From contig OZ240666.1 in the NCBI GenBank assembly GCA_965198675.1, forward strand, positions 3,720,001-3,784,000: DNA of 64,000 nt, written 5' to 3'. Below, piece by piece: positions 27,846-37,298 of the stretch (its first letter is position 1; every line of letters begins with the position of its first letter). The translations under genes and the position numbers were made by a program. The notes under the pieces were generated by a model. It had not been told where the DNA came from, did not search any database, and saw only the letters and a list, made by a program, of their open reading frames with translations. The DNA is from Prochloron sp965198675 (GTDB taxonomy: Bacteria > Cyanobacteriota > Cyanobacteriia > Cyanobacteriales > Prochloraceae).

Positions 27846-28456
27846 TTGACACTCCCACGGCTGGGCTACGCTAAAGCCGTGGGATTCTTGGGACGCCAAG
27901 GGCGGCACCTTCGGTGACACCGAGCCGTCTTACCTTGAACTGTTTCCAGCTCAAGGCAGAGGGCGTTCTCTCCCCAAGCGTTAATTTCCGAGTGCCCCTC
28001 GGTATTTTTGTCTATCCAATGCTGCATTATGGTCGCGATGCAGTTGATCGCCGCATTTTACGCATTGATGAGTCCTTTGGCTCAGGCTTTTCTTTTGACG
28101 ATGTCCGCATTGAGAGCAATCGACGTTTTTCTTCGTTCCAAATTTAGAATTGATTCGAGCATTTAGGTTCCACCAATTCGCCCGCAGCTCCCCAGGAAAG
28201 TCTCTTACAAGAAAAATGTAGACGGGGTTTTGATTGCCACATTACCTCCCGTTTACTCCTTCCTTCATTGCTTTTCAGGAGCCACCCTTACTAGGCTCCG
28301 GTTGGACGGTAGGTTAGACTTTGGACGCTTTTTTCGGTGATTCGCTCTCTAGTTACCTAGTTTGTGCTAACCATATACTCTCCACAAAGCGCGCCTTTCT
28401 CTAAGCCTGGAAGCTTCTGGAGTGCTATTATATACCCATGTTAGAAATATGTCAAC
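27846..28456 (-). pseudogene. Deleted TnpB element with intact ends
   Basis: On the minus strand a perfect promoter (TTGACA at 28455-28450, 17-base spacer, TATAAT at 28432-28427) starts the element. A degraded frame carries the TnpB zinc ribbon CSQCGHRQKK...CVKCG and then RDHNAAL. After a frameshift come SEINAWGENALCLELETVQG and KTARC. The right end is the hairpin CCCACGGCT/AGCCGTGGG (27854-27883) followed by GTGTCAAT. About two thirds of tnpB is missing. It belongs to a different TnpB subgroup from the gene at 110, which lacks the zinc ribbon. Confidence 0.75.
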
Positions 28457-28895
28457 TCGCTTCGGCTGTTACTTGAGCTACCCCTGAAGCTACTGAGCAA
28501 GAGAGTTTCATCAAGTTTTCCATGCCAAATCTTAATAAATTTAAATACGGATCTGCCATGATTGCTAGATTTTACCGAAGGCAAAATTTCTGTGCTAAAC
28601 TGGAGTTATTGGTAATAAAGCAAGAAGTCTCTTGCTCAGTATTTTTATTTCAAGATTAATAACATAGAGGAGTTATATTGGACTAAAGTTGAGATTAAAA
28701 ACAAATAATGAATTTGCTTAATTCAATTTATATAGTTTTAGATAACTTGATTATAGATGATGTTTGTGCAATAATATCATGCTGTAACTAACATTACAGT
28801 GCCGATATCTTGACTATGCTTTACTTTAACCAAGTTTTTGTCCATCTATTGTTAATATTGGGACATTACTCTCCCACCATCTTCTAGTTAGATTT
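28457..28895. other. Intergenic region upstream of ctp
   Basis: AT-rich sequence with no gene or clear repeat seen. The promoter of the protease gene should lie in its last 150 bases, but I cannot fix it. Confidence 0.4.
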
Positions 28896-30185
28896 ATGAT
28901 TGTTACAAAACGCAGGCTTATTCTTAGTGCCACGGCAGTAGTACTCTCTACTGTAGCAGTGACGGGAGCGGGTATTCATCTTGCGTCCAGTTTAGCTAAA
29001 TTAGATGAAAGTCCGAAAGAGCTAATCGACGAAGTATGGCAAATCATCGATCGCCAGTATGTAGATGGCACTTTCAATCAAATCGATTGGCAAGCAGTGC
29101 GGGAAGACTATCTGGAACGTTCCTATACAGATCCGGAAGAGGTTTACGATGCAATTCGCGAAATGTTGGAACAGCTCGGTGATCCTTATACCCGCTTTAT
29201 GGACCCTCAAGAGTTTGAAAATATGAGGATCGATACTTCTGGGGAATTGACTGGGGTGGGAATCCAAATTGCCAAAGATGAGGAAACGGACAAACTGATA
29301 GTCATTGCCCCCATTGAAGACACTCCAGCGATGAAGGCCGGAATTCAATCCCTAGATATTATAACCCAGATTGATGGCCAAAGTACTGAGGGCATGGATG
29401 TTAATGATGCTGTTGGGCTTATTCGCGGCAAGCCGGAGACTGAAGTTATATTGACTATACAGCGGGGTGAGGCAGAAATAGATTTTCCCATTACGAGGGC
29501 GCGGATTGAAATTCATCCGGTGCGTGCTCGAACAGAGATGAATTCCGTTGGTGAAATTGGTTATATTCGCCTGACGACCTTCAGCGCTCAAGCAAGTCAA
29601 GAAATGCGCTCGGCGATTAAGGATTTGGACAGGCAAGAAGTTCAGGGCTATATACTGGATTTGCGCTCTAACCCCGGCGGCTTGCTCTTCGCCAGCATTG
29701 AAATTGCCCGCATGTGGATTGAGGAAGGAACGATTGTCTCGACGGTAAATCGGAAGGGTATGAAAGATCGTCAAAAGGCTAACCGTCGGGCCTTGACGGA
29801 TAAACCCCTGGTGGTGCTGGTGGACGGCGGTTCTGCTAGCGCTAGCGAGATCCTCTCTGGTGCTTTACAAGATAACCAACGGGCAGTATTGGTGGGAACT
29901 CGTACTTTTGGCAAGGGCTTGGTGCAGTCGGTGCGAAAGTTGAGAGATGGTTCTGGTTTGGCTGTTACCATTGCCAAATATTTAACCCCTTCCGGGCGGG
30001 ATATCCATAAAGAGGGAATTGCTCCGGATATAGTCTCTGAATTGACTGAAGAGGAGCGGACTGAATTACAGGGCGATCGCACTCAAATCGGTACGGTCAA
30101 AGATCCTCAATTTGCTAAAGCTCTGGAAGTTCTCACGGACGAGGTTAGGAAAACAAGAGGTACCGCCGCGATCGCTCCTAATTAG
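28896..30185 (+). CDS. ctp: Carboxyl-terminal processing protease (S41 family)
   Basis: 429 residues. An N-terminal hydrophobic segment (about 8-30) serves as signal peptide or anchor. A PDZ domain follows at about 115-200 (GVGIQI...AGIQSLDIITQIDG). The S41 catalytic domain has the serine in GGSASASEIL and the lysine in GTRTFGKGLVQ. Cyanobacteria have three Ctps; CtpA matures the D1 protein. Length and N-terminus resemble the CtpC/CtpB side more than CtpA, so I leave the letter open. It acts in the lumen or periplasm. Confidence 0.93.
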   Translation: MIVTKRRLILSATAVVLSTVAVTGAGIHLASSLAKLDESPKELIDEVWQIIDRQYVDGTFNQIDWQAVREDYLERSYTDPEEVYDAIREMLEQLGDPYTRFMDPQEFENMRIDTSGELTGVGIQIAKDEETDKLIVIAPIEDTPAMKAGIQSLDIITQIDGQSTEGMDVNDAVGLIRGKPETEVILTIQRGEAEIDFPITRARIEIHPVRARTEMNSVGEIGYIRLTTFSAQASQEMRSAIKDLDRQEVQGYILDLRSNPGGLLFASIEIARMWIEEGTIVSTVNRKGMKDRQKANRRALTDKPLVVLVDGGSASASEILSGALQDNQRAVLVGTRTFGKGLVQSVRKLRDGSGLAVTIAKYLTPSGRDIHKEGIAPDIVSELTEEERTELQGDRTQIGTVKDPQFAKALEVLTDEVRKTRGTAAIAPN

Positions 30186-30245
30186 GACAGGAGGGGTAAG
30201 GCAATGCCTTACCCCTCTCGTGGGCAGTAAGAGGTTGCAATTTCT

Positions 30246-31298
30246 CTACTTCCAACCAGCCTCGTCCATTATTCTGATGGCGTCGGAGTTGTTTTCCCCA
30301 TAAAACGCAACATCAGTGGTATCTTCTTTGAAGGGAAAACCAAAACTGGCGACAACCGGATCCAAGGGAGTTCCCTCAACTACGGGATATTCATTATTCC
30401 CCTGAGCAAAGAAAACCTGAGCGTTCTTGCTGACAAGATATTCCAGGAATTTGATGGCTCCTTCTGGATTGGGAGCAGTTTTGACTAAACCACCACCGCT
30501 GATATTGATGTGAGTTCCCCGATCTTTTTGGTTGGGAAAGAAAACGCCAATTTTGGAGAAAATCGCCTGTAAAGTGCGGTCTTTGGATTTGGCGTAGCGG
30601 GGGAGATAATAGGTATTGGCGATGGCGATGTCTGCTAAACCCGAGGCTGCTGCTTCAATTTGCGCTCTGTCGTTTCCCTGAGGAGATCGGGCAAAGTTGG
30701 CTACTAAACCGCGACACCACTCCCCTGTTTCCCGCCTGCCGTGAACTTCAATCAGGGAAGCAACAAGGGACTGATTGTAGATATTATTGGAAGAACGGAT
30801 GGCAATTCTACCTCTCCACTTAGAATTGGCTAAATCCTCATAGGTGGATAGTTCTGCCGGATTTACCCTATCTTTATTGTACATGATGACCCTGGCTCGC
30901 TTAGTAAAACCAAACCAGTAATTTTGCTCCTGGCGCAAGTGAGGGGGAATCTTTTCTTTTAGTACTGGTGAATCTACAGGGGCAAAAATACCAGCCTGAT
31001 CTGCTCGCCACAGACGACCTGCATCTACGGTAATGAGTATATCTGCTGGACTATTGCGACCTTCACTTTTAATCCGTTCGATTAATTCGTCTGCTTGCCC
31101 TTCCACTAGATTCACTTTAATCCCGGTGATACGGGTGAAGTTATCGTATAACTCATTGTCAGTATTGTAGTGACGGGAGGAATAGAGGTTGATTTGACCT
31201 GTATTGGCAGTGCTTATTTTTATTGTACCCAGTTGACTAGCTGCAACTGCGGCTGTGGCTGCACTTGCGCCGACAAATATACGTCGTGAAATCTTCAT
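30246..31298 (-). CDS. futA: Ferric iron ABC transporter substrate-binding protein FutA
   Basis: 350 residues. MKISRRIFVG is a twin-arginine signal, so it is probably exported folded. INLYSSRHYNTDNELY and ANTYYLPRYAKSKDR carry the tyrosines that bind Fe(III) in FutA proteins; GVFFPNQKDRGTHINISG is also family-typical. It would feed FutB/FutC, which are not in the window. Confidence 0.93.
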   Translation of the reverse strand: MKISRRIFVGASAATAAVAASQLGTIKISTANTGQINLYSSRHYNTDNELYDNFTRITGIKVNLVEGQADELIERIKSEGRNSPADILITVDAGRLWRADQAGIFAPVDSPVLKEKIPPHLRQEQNYWFGFTKRARVIMYNKDRVNPAELSTYEDLANSKWRGRIAIRSSNNIYNQSLVASLIEVHGRRETGEWCRGLVANFARSPQGNDRAQIEAAASGLADIAIANTYYLPRYAKSKDRTLQAIFSKIGVFFPNQKDRGTHINISGGGLVKTAPNPEGAIKFLEYLVSKNAQVFFAQGNNEYPVVEGTPLDPVVASFGFPFKEDTTDVAFYGENNSDAIRIMDEAGWK

Positions 31299-31394
31299 GA
31301 AAAACTCCTTTCGTTGGAAACCCCGTCACAAAGCGAGCGGGGATAAAAACGGGTAGCGGATTTATCCACCGTGAGGGGCGAGGGCAATAACGCC

Positions 31395-31643
31395 CTCCAA
31401 CACGCCAAAAGGCGGTAATGTTAGCCGAGCCAAGCCACCCCGGTGGGTACTATCCCAACGGCACTGTCTTACCCCTCGTACAACTGTTTAACCGCCGGGT
31501 TCTAGAGCCTGGGTAGGAACTTAAACGCTTGCCGATAACGTAGTCCGAGGTAGGGGCACGGCAATGCCGTGCCCCTACGGCTGGTCTTGCAGCTTCATGC
31601 TCTTGGGCTCGAGAGCCACGGAGGTTTAGCGCGGGGTGCTGAC
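31395..31643 (+). repeat. Structured roughly 245-bp element, copy A
   Basis: It runs from CTCCAA to GCGGGGTGCTGAC and shares ordered blocks with copy B (51406-51644, opposite strand): GGTACTATCC, TTACCCCTCGTA, ACTGTTTAACC, GTTCTAGAGC, ATAACGTAGTCC, GGCTGGTC, GGCTCGAGAGC. A perfect 29-base palindrome (GTAGGGGCACGGCA, central A, its complement) is inserted at 31550-31578. Indels between copies are not multiples of three. A non-coding RNA such as a stranded IscB- or TnpB-type guide RNA is possible but unproven. Confidence 0.6.
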
Positions 31644-31860
31644 TGTCTGTTTTTGCTTCTTATCTGCATCTGCTATTATAAAACTATTGAGATATTTTGT
31701 GAATAAATTCAAGAATTTTATTTAATGACAAGATTCCCCTCTTGTTAGGGCTGACCATCATTTGTCTGGAGTTTGATTGTGTATATTGGGATTATAATGA
31801 TAATTCATCTCAATTTTGCTCCTTCACTCTATTATCAACGTTATAAGTAATATTTATCAA

Positions 31861-32090
31861 TACTGCTCACTGCTCACTGGTCACTGCTCACTGGTAACTG
31901 GTAACTGGTCACTGCTCACTGGTCACTGCTCACTGCTCACTGGTAACTGGTAACTGGTCACTGCTCACTGGTCACTGCTCACTGCTCACTGCTCACTGCT
32001 CACTGGTAACTGGTCACTGCTCACTGGTAACTGGTAACTGGTCACTGCTCACTGGTAACTGGTAACTGGTAACTGGTAACTGGTCACTGT
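31861..32090. repeat. Heptad array of TGGTAAC / TGGTCAC / TGCTCAC units
   Basis: About 33 seven-base units in mixed order, the complement of the CAGTTAC heptads elsewhere but with more variants. It ends 8 bases before the tRNA-Arg 3' end. Heptanucleotide tandem repeats (STRR) are known in filamentous cyanobacteria. Confidence 0.85.
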
Positions 32091-32097
32091 TGAAGAA

Positions 32098-32170
32098 CGG
32101 GTGCGGTAGGACTCGAACCTACGACTCGCTGCTTAGAAGGCAGCTACTCTATCCACTGAGTTACGCACCC
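32098..32170 (-). tRNA. tRNA-Arg (TCT)
   Basis: 73 bases. Acceptor GGGTGCG/CGCACCC with discriminator G, anticodon stem GCTGC/GCAGC, loop CTTCTAA (anticodon TCT), T-arm GTAGG-TTCGAGT-CCTAC. CCA is not encoded. The heptad array lies directly downstream. Confidence 0.96.
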
Positions 32171-32233
32171 AGAAATTGCGGGCGATTTAGATTCTACCCC
32201 AAATGTTGAAACTATGCAAGGGATTTTAGGTTT

Positions 32234-32821
32234 TTAATGGTCAACTTCTGCCATTTCAATCACCCGATCTTCTATATCTTTCACCAGAAAATTGAGAGGC
32301 AATGACCGGCGCACTTTGTATTTCAGGCGTCGAGACTGTACCCGCAGTAGCACTGATTCTAAACATTCGCGGTCAAAGCAGACGTGACGTTGACGATTTT
32401 TGCGACCTAAACTTGCTCCAGAAATAACGTGCAACTGGGTATTTTTCTTGAGTTGATACCACAGTCCGTCAGAACCTCTAGTTTGAGTTGCGACTCCTGA
32501 AGTAGCTGACATATAGAGGGGATCGATACCAGTTGCGCCAATAGTTTGCTCGTAATCATAGTAATAGTGCAGGGGAACTTGGGCTACGGGCAAATCGAGA
32601 AGACCTTCGTAAAATTGCTGGGCTATTCCTAGGTCAGACACCATGATAGTATGTACCTTGGGGGCACTGGTGAGAAACATCCACATGGCCACGGCATAGG
32701 CAGCTAACAGCATTACCATTATGCCCTGGGTGGAAAAGACACTATCTGTGAGAGCGGGCAAAAAGGCACTCAGATAAAGGGTGAGTGGGAAAAAAGAAGT
32801 CAAAATAGCTGTATATCTCAA
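32234..32821 (-). CDS. VOC/glyoxalase-like membrane-anchored protein
   Basis: 195 residues. Two hydrophobic segments (about 8-28 and 33-52) precede a glyoxalase-like fold: HTIMVSDLGIAQQFYEGLLDLP at about 57-78 (in two blocks, HTIMVSDLGIAQQFY and EGLLDLP) and RHVCFDRECLESVL later. I know it as a conserved cyanobacterial protein without an assigned reaction. Confidence 0.65.
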   Translation of the reverse strand: MRYTAILTSFFPLTLYLSAFLPALTDSVFSTQGIMVMLLAAYAVAMWMFLTSAPKVHTIMVSDLGIAQQFYEGLLDLPVAQVPLHYYYDYEQTIGATGIDPLYMSATSGVATQTRGSDGLWYQLKKNTQLHVISGASLGRKNRQRHVCFDRECLESVLLRVQSRRLKYKVRRSLPLNFLVKDIEDRVIEMAEVDH

Positions 32822-32849
32822 CTAGTCTATTGTAACAAAAGGCTAACAA

Positions 32850-33494
32850 GTGTCAATGATCCTTAAGTTACTCTCAATGGTGCAAATTCCCCGTTTTCCG
32901 GAATCGAAACATCCCCTGGTCAAATCTTTATTGCACGAGAGCGACCGATCTTTGTTGAGTTCGTTTCAGCTATATCCAGAAGAGGGAAAGTATTTCACGG
33001 CTATTTTCTGTCGTTACGGTCCCATTGTCTATACTTTAATTGCCCATGGCACGAAATCGAAAGTCCAAGGGGACTATCTTTTTGCCTTGACCTGGAGACA
33101 TATCTTCTACGAAATGCTCGAGTTCCCACTCTCTGAGGTGAGCAACTCCAAGTCCTATTCTTGGCAAAATTGGCTGATCGATATGACGGGACTTTATATC
33201 TATAATGCAACTTTACCTCCCGTTTCGGCAATTAACTACAATTTAAAAGCCGCACCACCCCCACTTTGGTGTTATCTGGAGCAAGGTTTGGAGCTTTTAG
33301 AGCCAGTCATTCGTTTAATGGTGGTGATGGCAGATAATTTCCACTGGAGCGAAACTCGCATAGCAGCACATTTCCAAGCAGAGGGTGAGATGGTTTCCCC
33401 CGCAGAAGTCAAACAATTGCTCCTAAAAGGTCATCAGATGCTTAATAATAGTTTACCACAAGATATTCGGGCGATTTATATCACAAAAGAGTAG
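32850..33494 (+). CDS. Conserved cyanobacterial protein, sigma-factor-like
   Basis: 214 residues. YFTAIFCRYGPIVYTLIAH with following GDYLFALTWRHIFYEM resembles sigma-70 region 2. Residues about 165-205 (HWSETRIAAHF...VKQLLLKGHQML) resemble the region 4 helix-turn-helix. The motifs are weak, so a regulator rather than a proven sigma factor. It is divergent from the VOC gene across only 28 bases. Confidence 0.5.
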   Translation: MSMILKLLSMVQIPRFPESKHPLVKSLLHESDRSLLSSFQLYPEEGKYFTAIFCRYGPIVYTLIAHGTKSKVQGDYLFALTWRHIFYEMLEFPLSEVSNSKSYSWQNWLIDMTGLYIYNATLPPVSAINYNLKAAPPPLWCYLEQGLELLEPVIRLMVVMADNFHWSETRIAAHFQAEGEMVSPAEVKQLLLKGHQMLNNSLPQDIRAIYITKE

Positions 33495-33613
33495 GGGCAG
33501 CTCTTTCAAGGTGCCCTGGTGTAAGGTATAACAAGCCATACTATAGCTGTGTATTTTATTTATGCAAACAAATTTGACATAAATAACTACAAAAGAGTTA
33601 TAGCAAGTGCTAC

Positions 33614-34309
33614 CTACGCATTGCCGTAAACTGGGATGGCAGAACCGCTGACATCCTTTGCTGCTGCTGATGCATAGAAACAAATTACTTCTGCTAAAGA
33701 CTCGGGTTTGACCCATTTATCAGCATTTTCCCTACCCATTGCTTCCCGGTTGCTGGGGGTATCGATGATACTGGGGAGGACCACATTAGCGGTAATATCC
33801 ATACCGACGGTTTCGGCGGCGATCGCCTTGGTGAGGGCCACTACCCCTGCTTTAGCCGCTGAGTAAGCTGCCAGTTGTGCTCCTGGTTCTACTGCCCCTC
33901 TGGAGGCTACGGTTATTATTCTCCCATATCCCCGCTGACGCATTATTCTCAAACTGTGCTTACAGACGAGGAAGGTAGTATTGAGGTTTAAATTAAAAGA
34001 TTCTTGCCAGTCTTGGAAATTAAGTTCATCGGTTCTCCCCATACTAAAACCGCCGACTAAATGGATTAATATATCCACTCGTCCTAGGTCATTGATTAAT
34101 TTTTCTACTGCGGACTCTACCATTAAGTCCACTTTGACAAAGCGGATACGAGAGAAATCAGCAGCGGGGAGTTTTTCTTTGAGTCTTTGGAGGTTGTTTT
34201 CGCTGCAATAGGGGATTGTTACCATAGCACCGCGACCTAAAACCGCTGGTGTTACCCCCAGTCCGAGTCCCCCTGTGCCACCTGTGAGTAAAACTTGTTT
34301 CCCTTTCAT
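33614..34309 (-). CDS. Short-chain dehydrogenase/reductase
   Basis: 231 residues. The nucleotide-binding motif TGGTGGLG is at 9-16. The catalytic residues would be S in TVASRG, Y in AAYSAAKAG and K four residues on. GRVDILIHLVGGF supports the classical SDR fold. Substrate not predictable. Confidence 0.88.
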   Translation of the reverse strand: MKGKQVLLTGGTGGLGLGVTPAVLGRGAMVTIPYCSENNLQRLKEKLPAADFSRIRFVKVDLMVESAVEKLINDLGRVDILIHLVGGFSMGRTDELNFQDWQESFNLNLNTTFLVCKHSLRIMRQRGYGRIITVASRGAVEPGAQLAAYSAAKAGVVALTKAIAAETVGMDITANVVLPSIIDTPSNREAMGRENADKWVKPESLAEVICFYASAAAKDVSGSAIPVYGNA

Positions 34310-35250
34310 TATTATTTTTTAGTATATATGTTAATTTTCAACAATGACATAAAAGGGCGATCGCTAAGAGTGGCGTTTCGCGTAACCTTCATCTAAAATT
34401 GCTGTACTGTCCATTTTTCGTTCTAGTTCCTTATTATACAAGCTTTGGTGGGGAAAGTCTATATTAATTTCAAACAAGGACCGAAATGGTTTGTAAAAAT
34501 TGTCCATTTGTTCGCCAGTCACCCTGTCATTATTATATAACTACTGGTGGAGAAAATACATGTTAATTTCCGACAATGACATAAACGGGGTCGCACGTCG
34601 CCAAGGTTAGCGAGCATTTTGTCCACCCTATATCTACATTATATGTTATAGACTAATTTAAAATGTAAACTTTTGTAACAGTATTCAATATTTCTACTCC
34701 TAACTCGTCTGAGGACTGCTATAGTTAGATGACTGGGGAGGGCGGGAAGACCCCGCCCCTACTATTTTTACACCTGCACTGTCCATTTTTCGTTCTCCTT
34801 CCTTATTATACAACCGTTGGTGGGGAAAGTATATGTTAACTTCCAACAAGGACAGAAAATGCTTCTGAAATTTTCCACTTGTCCATCAGCCACTCTGTCA
34901 TTATTATATAACTGTTGGCGGGGAAAGTCTATGTTAATTTCCAACAAGAACATAAAAGGAGGAGCACTAAGAGGGTCATTTCGCGTCACGATCGCCTTTC
35001 CTGAACTTAGATAAAATTGCTGTACTGTCCATTTTTCGTTCTAGTTCCTTATTATATAACTGTTGGTAAAATTGTCCACTTGCTCACCCTATATCTACAT
35101 TATACATCATAGACTATTTGCCATGTAAAGTTTTGTAACAGTATTCAATGTTTTTGGTCCTATAGCGCAACGGGGCAGGTATAGTTACAGGAATGACCGT
35201 TGTACGGTGATTTGACTGTTTTTAATCTTTATTTTGGGGGGACACTAATA
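34310..35250. repeat. AT-rich intergenic region with diverged long repeats
   Basis: No gene seen. A unit beginning TGTCCATTTTTCGTTC, then CCTTATTATA, GGTGGGGAAAGT and TTAATTTC-AACAA occurs near 34408, 34777 and 35026. A linked GTCATTATTATATAACT half-unit is near 34526 and 34898. A CATGTAAAGTTTTGTAACAG tail occurs three times (34660, 35122, 35479). Origin unknown; MITE-like. Confidence 0.6.
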
Positions 35251-35269
35251 ATTTGTTAGGCAATGTTAC

Positions 35270-35465
35270 TGGCTTGGTGGGCAATGCCAACCCTACGGAC
35301 TTGGTGGGCAATGCCCACCCTACGGACTTGGTGGGCAATGCCAACCCTACGGACTTGGTGGGCAATGCCAACCCTACAGACTTGGTGGGCAATGCCCACC
35401 CTACAGACTTGGTGGGCAATGCCCACCCTACGGACTTGGTGGGCAATGCCCACCCTACGGACTAG
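35270..35465. repeat. Seven tandem 27-bp units with GGTGGGCAATGCCCACC
   Basis: Each unit is GGACTTGGTGGGCAATGC followed by C/A-ACCCTAC. The core is the dispersed GGTGGGCAATGCCCACC palindrome; some units carry CCAACC instead of CCCACC, breaking it. Because 27 is a multiple of three, all frames look open; I do not think it is coding. Confidence 0.85.
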
Positions 35466-35582
35466 AGACCTATTTGCCATGTAAAGTTTTGTAACAGTAT
35501 TCAAGATTTTTGCTCCTAACTCCCCTGAGGACTGTTATAGTAGTTAGATAGTTGGTCGATGTACTGTCATGGTACGTGTTAT

Positions 35583-37298
35583 ATGACTGGAGTTGAACCT
35601 CTCATTATTAGGGCGATCGCTGTTACCATTTTTAAATCCCTCTGGGAAGGTGGGGGCAAATTTTTAGGTTCGTTTAGTAAAACCCTGGACGATAAATCTA
35701 GACAGCTCATTTTTCAAGCATCGAGAGAATATGATACAAATTATAGAGAGCGACACGGCATTCTCAAAGTCCTGGGAATGCGAGAACCTAAACCACTAGA
35801 GTCAGTCTACACTGCTGTGCAATTTTTGGGGGAAGAGGAAATTCAAAGGTTGGAGTCGGTGGAAGCTTTAGAGGAAGCTTATCGTAAGGCAAAACACCGT
35901 AGCTTTGAGGGTAAAAAGCAGAGCAAGCGTTCAGGACTTGAAGTCGCTAATGAAAAACAGTTTCTCATGGTTTTGGGTGGACCTGGTGCCGGGAAATCTA
36001 CCTTTTTACGACGGGTAGGACTGGAAGCACTGAAGGGCAAAAAAGGAAAGTTCAAGCACTGCTGCATTCCTGTATTCATTGAGTTGAAGGAGTTTCGCTC
36101 TCATAATATCAATATTGAGGAGAAAATTGCGGCGGAATTTCGCATTTGTGGCTTCCCAGATCCAGAAAAGTTCACCAAGAGAGCACTAGAACAAGGGAAA
36201 CTGCTCATTTTACTGGACGGGTTGGACGAAGTACCTACGGAACACGGAAATGAAGCCATTAAGCAGATCCAAAATTTCGTGGATCTATATGATAAAAACC
36301 GCTTTATTACCTCCTGTCGGGTTGCAGCCTATCGTTATAACTTCCGCCGCTTCACCGACGTGGCTATGGCAGAATTTGACGATGAGCAAATTAAAGCTTT
36401 CATTACAAACTGGTTCAGCTTTGACTCTAGAGTAGGTGAAGACTGCTGGAAAAAACTCAACAGCCCTGAAAACTCTGCTGCGAAAGAACTCACCCAAACT
36501 CCCCTCCTCCTCACATTAGTTTGTTTACTCTACCAGCGAGCAGGAAAATTCCCAACTAAACGGGCTACTCTTTACGAAAAGGCACTCCGAGTACTATTGG
36601 AAGAATGGGCAGGTGAAAAAGGCATTCCCCAGGAGGAAATCTACAAGGGATTAGACACGAGGCTGAAAGAAACAATGCTTTCGGAAATTGCCCACACTGC
36701 GTTCCAAGAAGATCGCCTATTTTTACCCTGTCGAGAGGTAGCAGACCAAATTAAAGCGTTTTTGGAGAAAGTGCTCACAGAAGAAAAAAGAATTCATGGG
36801 GAAAATGTCATTCAGTCCATTGAAGTGCAACATGGAATATTGGTGCAGCGAGCTGAGGGAATATATTCTTTCTCCCATTTGACTCTACAAGAATATCTGA
36901 CGGCTCAGTATATAGACGACCATCGCCAAATTGAGCAATTAGTTACCGAGCACCTGACAGACTCCCGTTGGCGAGAGGTTTTTCTCCTCGTGGCTGGACT
37001 TATGGGAGGTGGGGCTGACCAACTTTTGCTACAAATGGAAAAGGAAGCCCAAACTTATATCAACTCACCCAAGTTATATAACCTCTTTCAATGGTCAAAT
37101 GAAGTCACTACTGGATCTGAGGGAAATTACAAACCTTTTATTAAACGGGCTTTTGCAATTCATTTCGCCCTCTCCCTCTCCCTCTCCGGCTCCCTCCACC
37201 TACCAATTAAGAAGGTTTCACACAGAGGCGCAGAGGCGCAGAGAGAGGAGAAAGAGTTTAATTGCAGTAATAGTGGTGAAATTGGTTCTTTTTTTTAG
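35583..37298 (+). CDS. NACHT NTPase (NLR-like), C-terminus replaced by repeat sequence
   Basis: 571 residues from ATG 35583, the more likely start; ATG 35559 is in frame. An N-terminal helical region (1-125) precedes Walker A GGPGAGKST at 132-140 and Walker B LLILLDGLDE at 207-216, then the NACHT winged-helix part (RATLYEKALRVLLEEW, FSHLTLQEYLTAQYI). Such proteins are known as bacterial anti-phage NLRs when joined to a sensor. Here, after RAFAIHFALSLSLSGS, the sequence enters a dispersed repeat (CACAGAGGCGCAGAGG) and stops, so the sensor domain is probably missing. Confidence 0.85.
   Translation: MTGVEPLIIRAIAVTIFKSLWEGGGKFLGSFSKTLDDKSRQLIFQASREYDTNYRERHGILKVLGMREPKPLESVYTAVQFLGEEEIQRLESVEALEEAYRKAKHRSFEGKKQSKRSGLEVANEKQFLMVLGGPGAGKSTFLRRVGLEALKGKKGKFKHCCIPVFIELKEFRSHNINIEEKIAAEFRICGFPDPEKFTKRALEQGKLLILLDGLDEVPTEHGNEAIKQIQNFVDLYDKNRFITSCRVAAYRYNFRRFTDVAMAEFDDEQIKAFITNWFSFDSRVGEDCWKKLNSPENSAAKELTQTPLLLTLVCLLYQRAGKFPTKRATLYEKALRVLLEEWAGEKGIPQEEIYKGLDTRLKETMLSEIAHTAFQEDRLFLPCREVADQIKAFLEKVLTEEKRIHGENVIQSIEVQHGILVQRAEGIYSFSHLTLQEYLTAQYIDDHRQIEQLVTEHLTDSRWREVFLLVAGLMGGGADQLLLQMEKEAQTYINSPKLYNLFQWSNEVTTGSEGNYKPFIKRAFAIHFALSLSLSGSLHLPIKKVSHRGAEAQREEKEFNCSNSGEIGSFF

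Noticed and set aside
27914..28147. 77-codon plus-strand frame
   Set aside because: Antisense to the TnpB relic, whose zinc-ribbon motif on the minus strand explains the sequence.
31861..32090. CRISPR or origin iterons
   Set aside because: Continuous 7-base units with no spacers; no replication gene nearby.
35222..35504. Four overlapping frames of 65-82 codons in the 27-bp tandem array
   Set aside because: Repeat length is a multiple of three, so all frames stay open. The palindromic core and dispersed copies show it is a DNA repeat.
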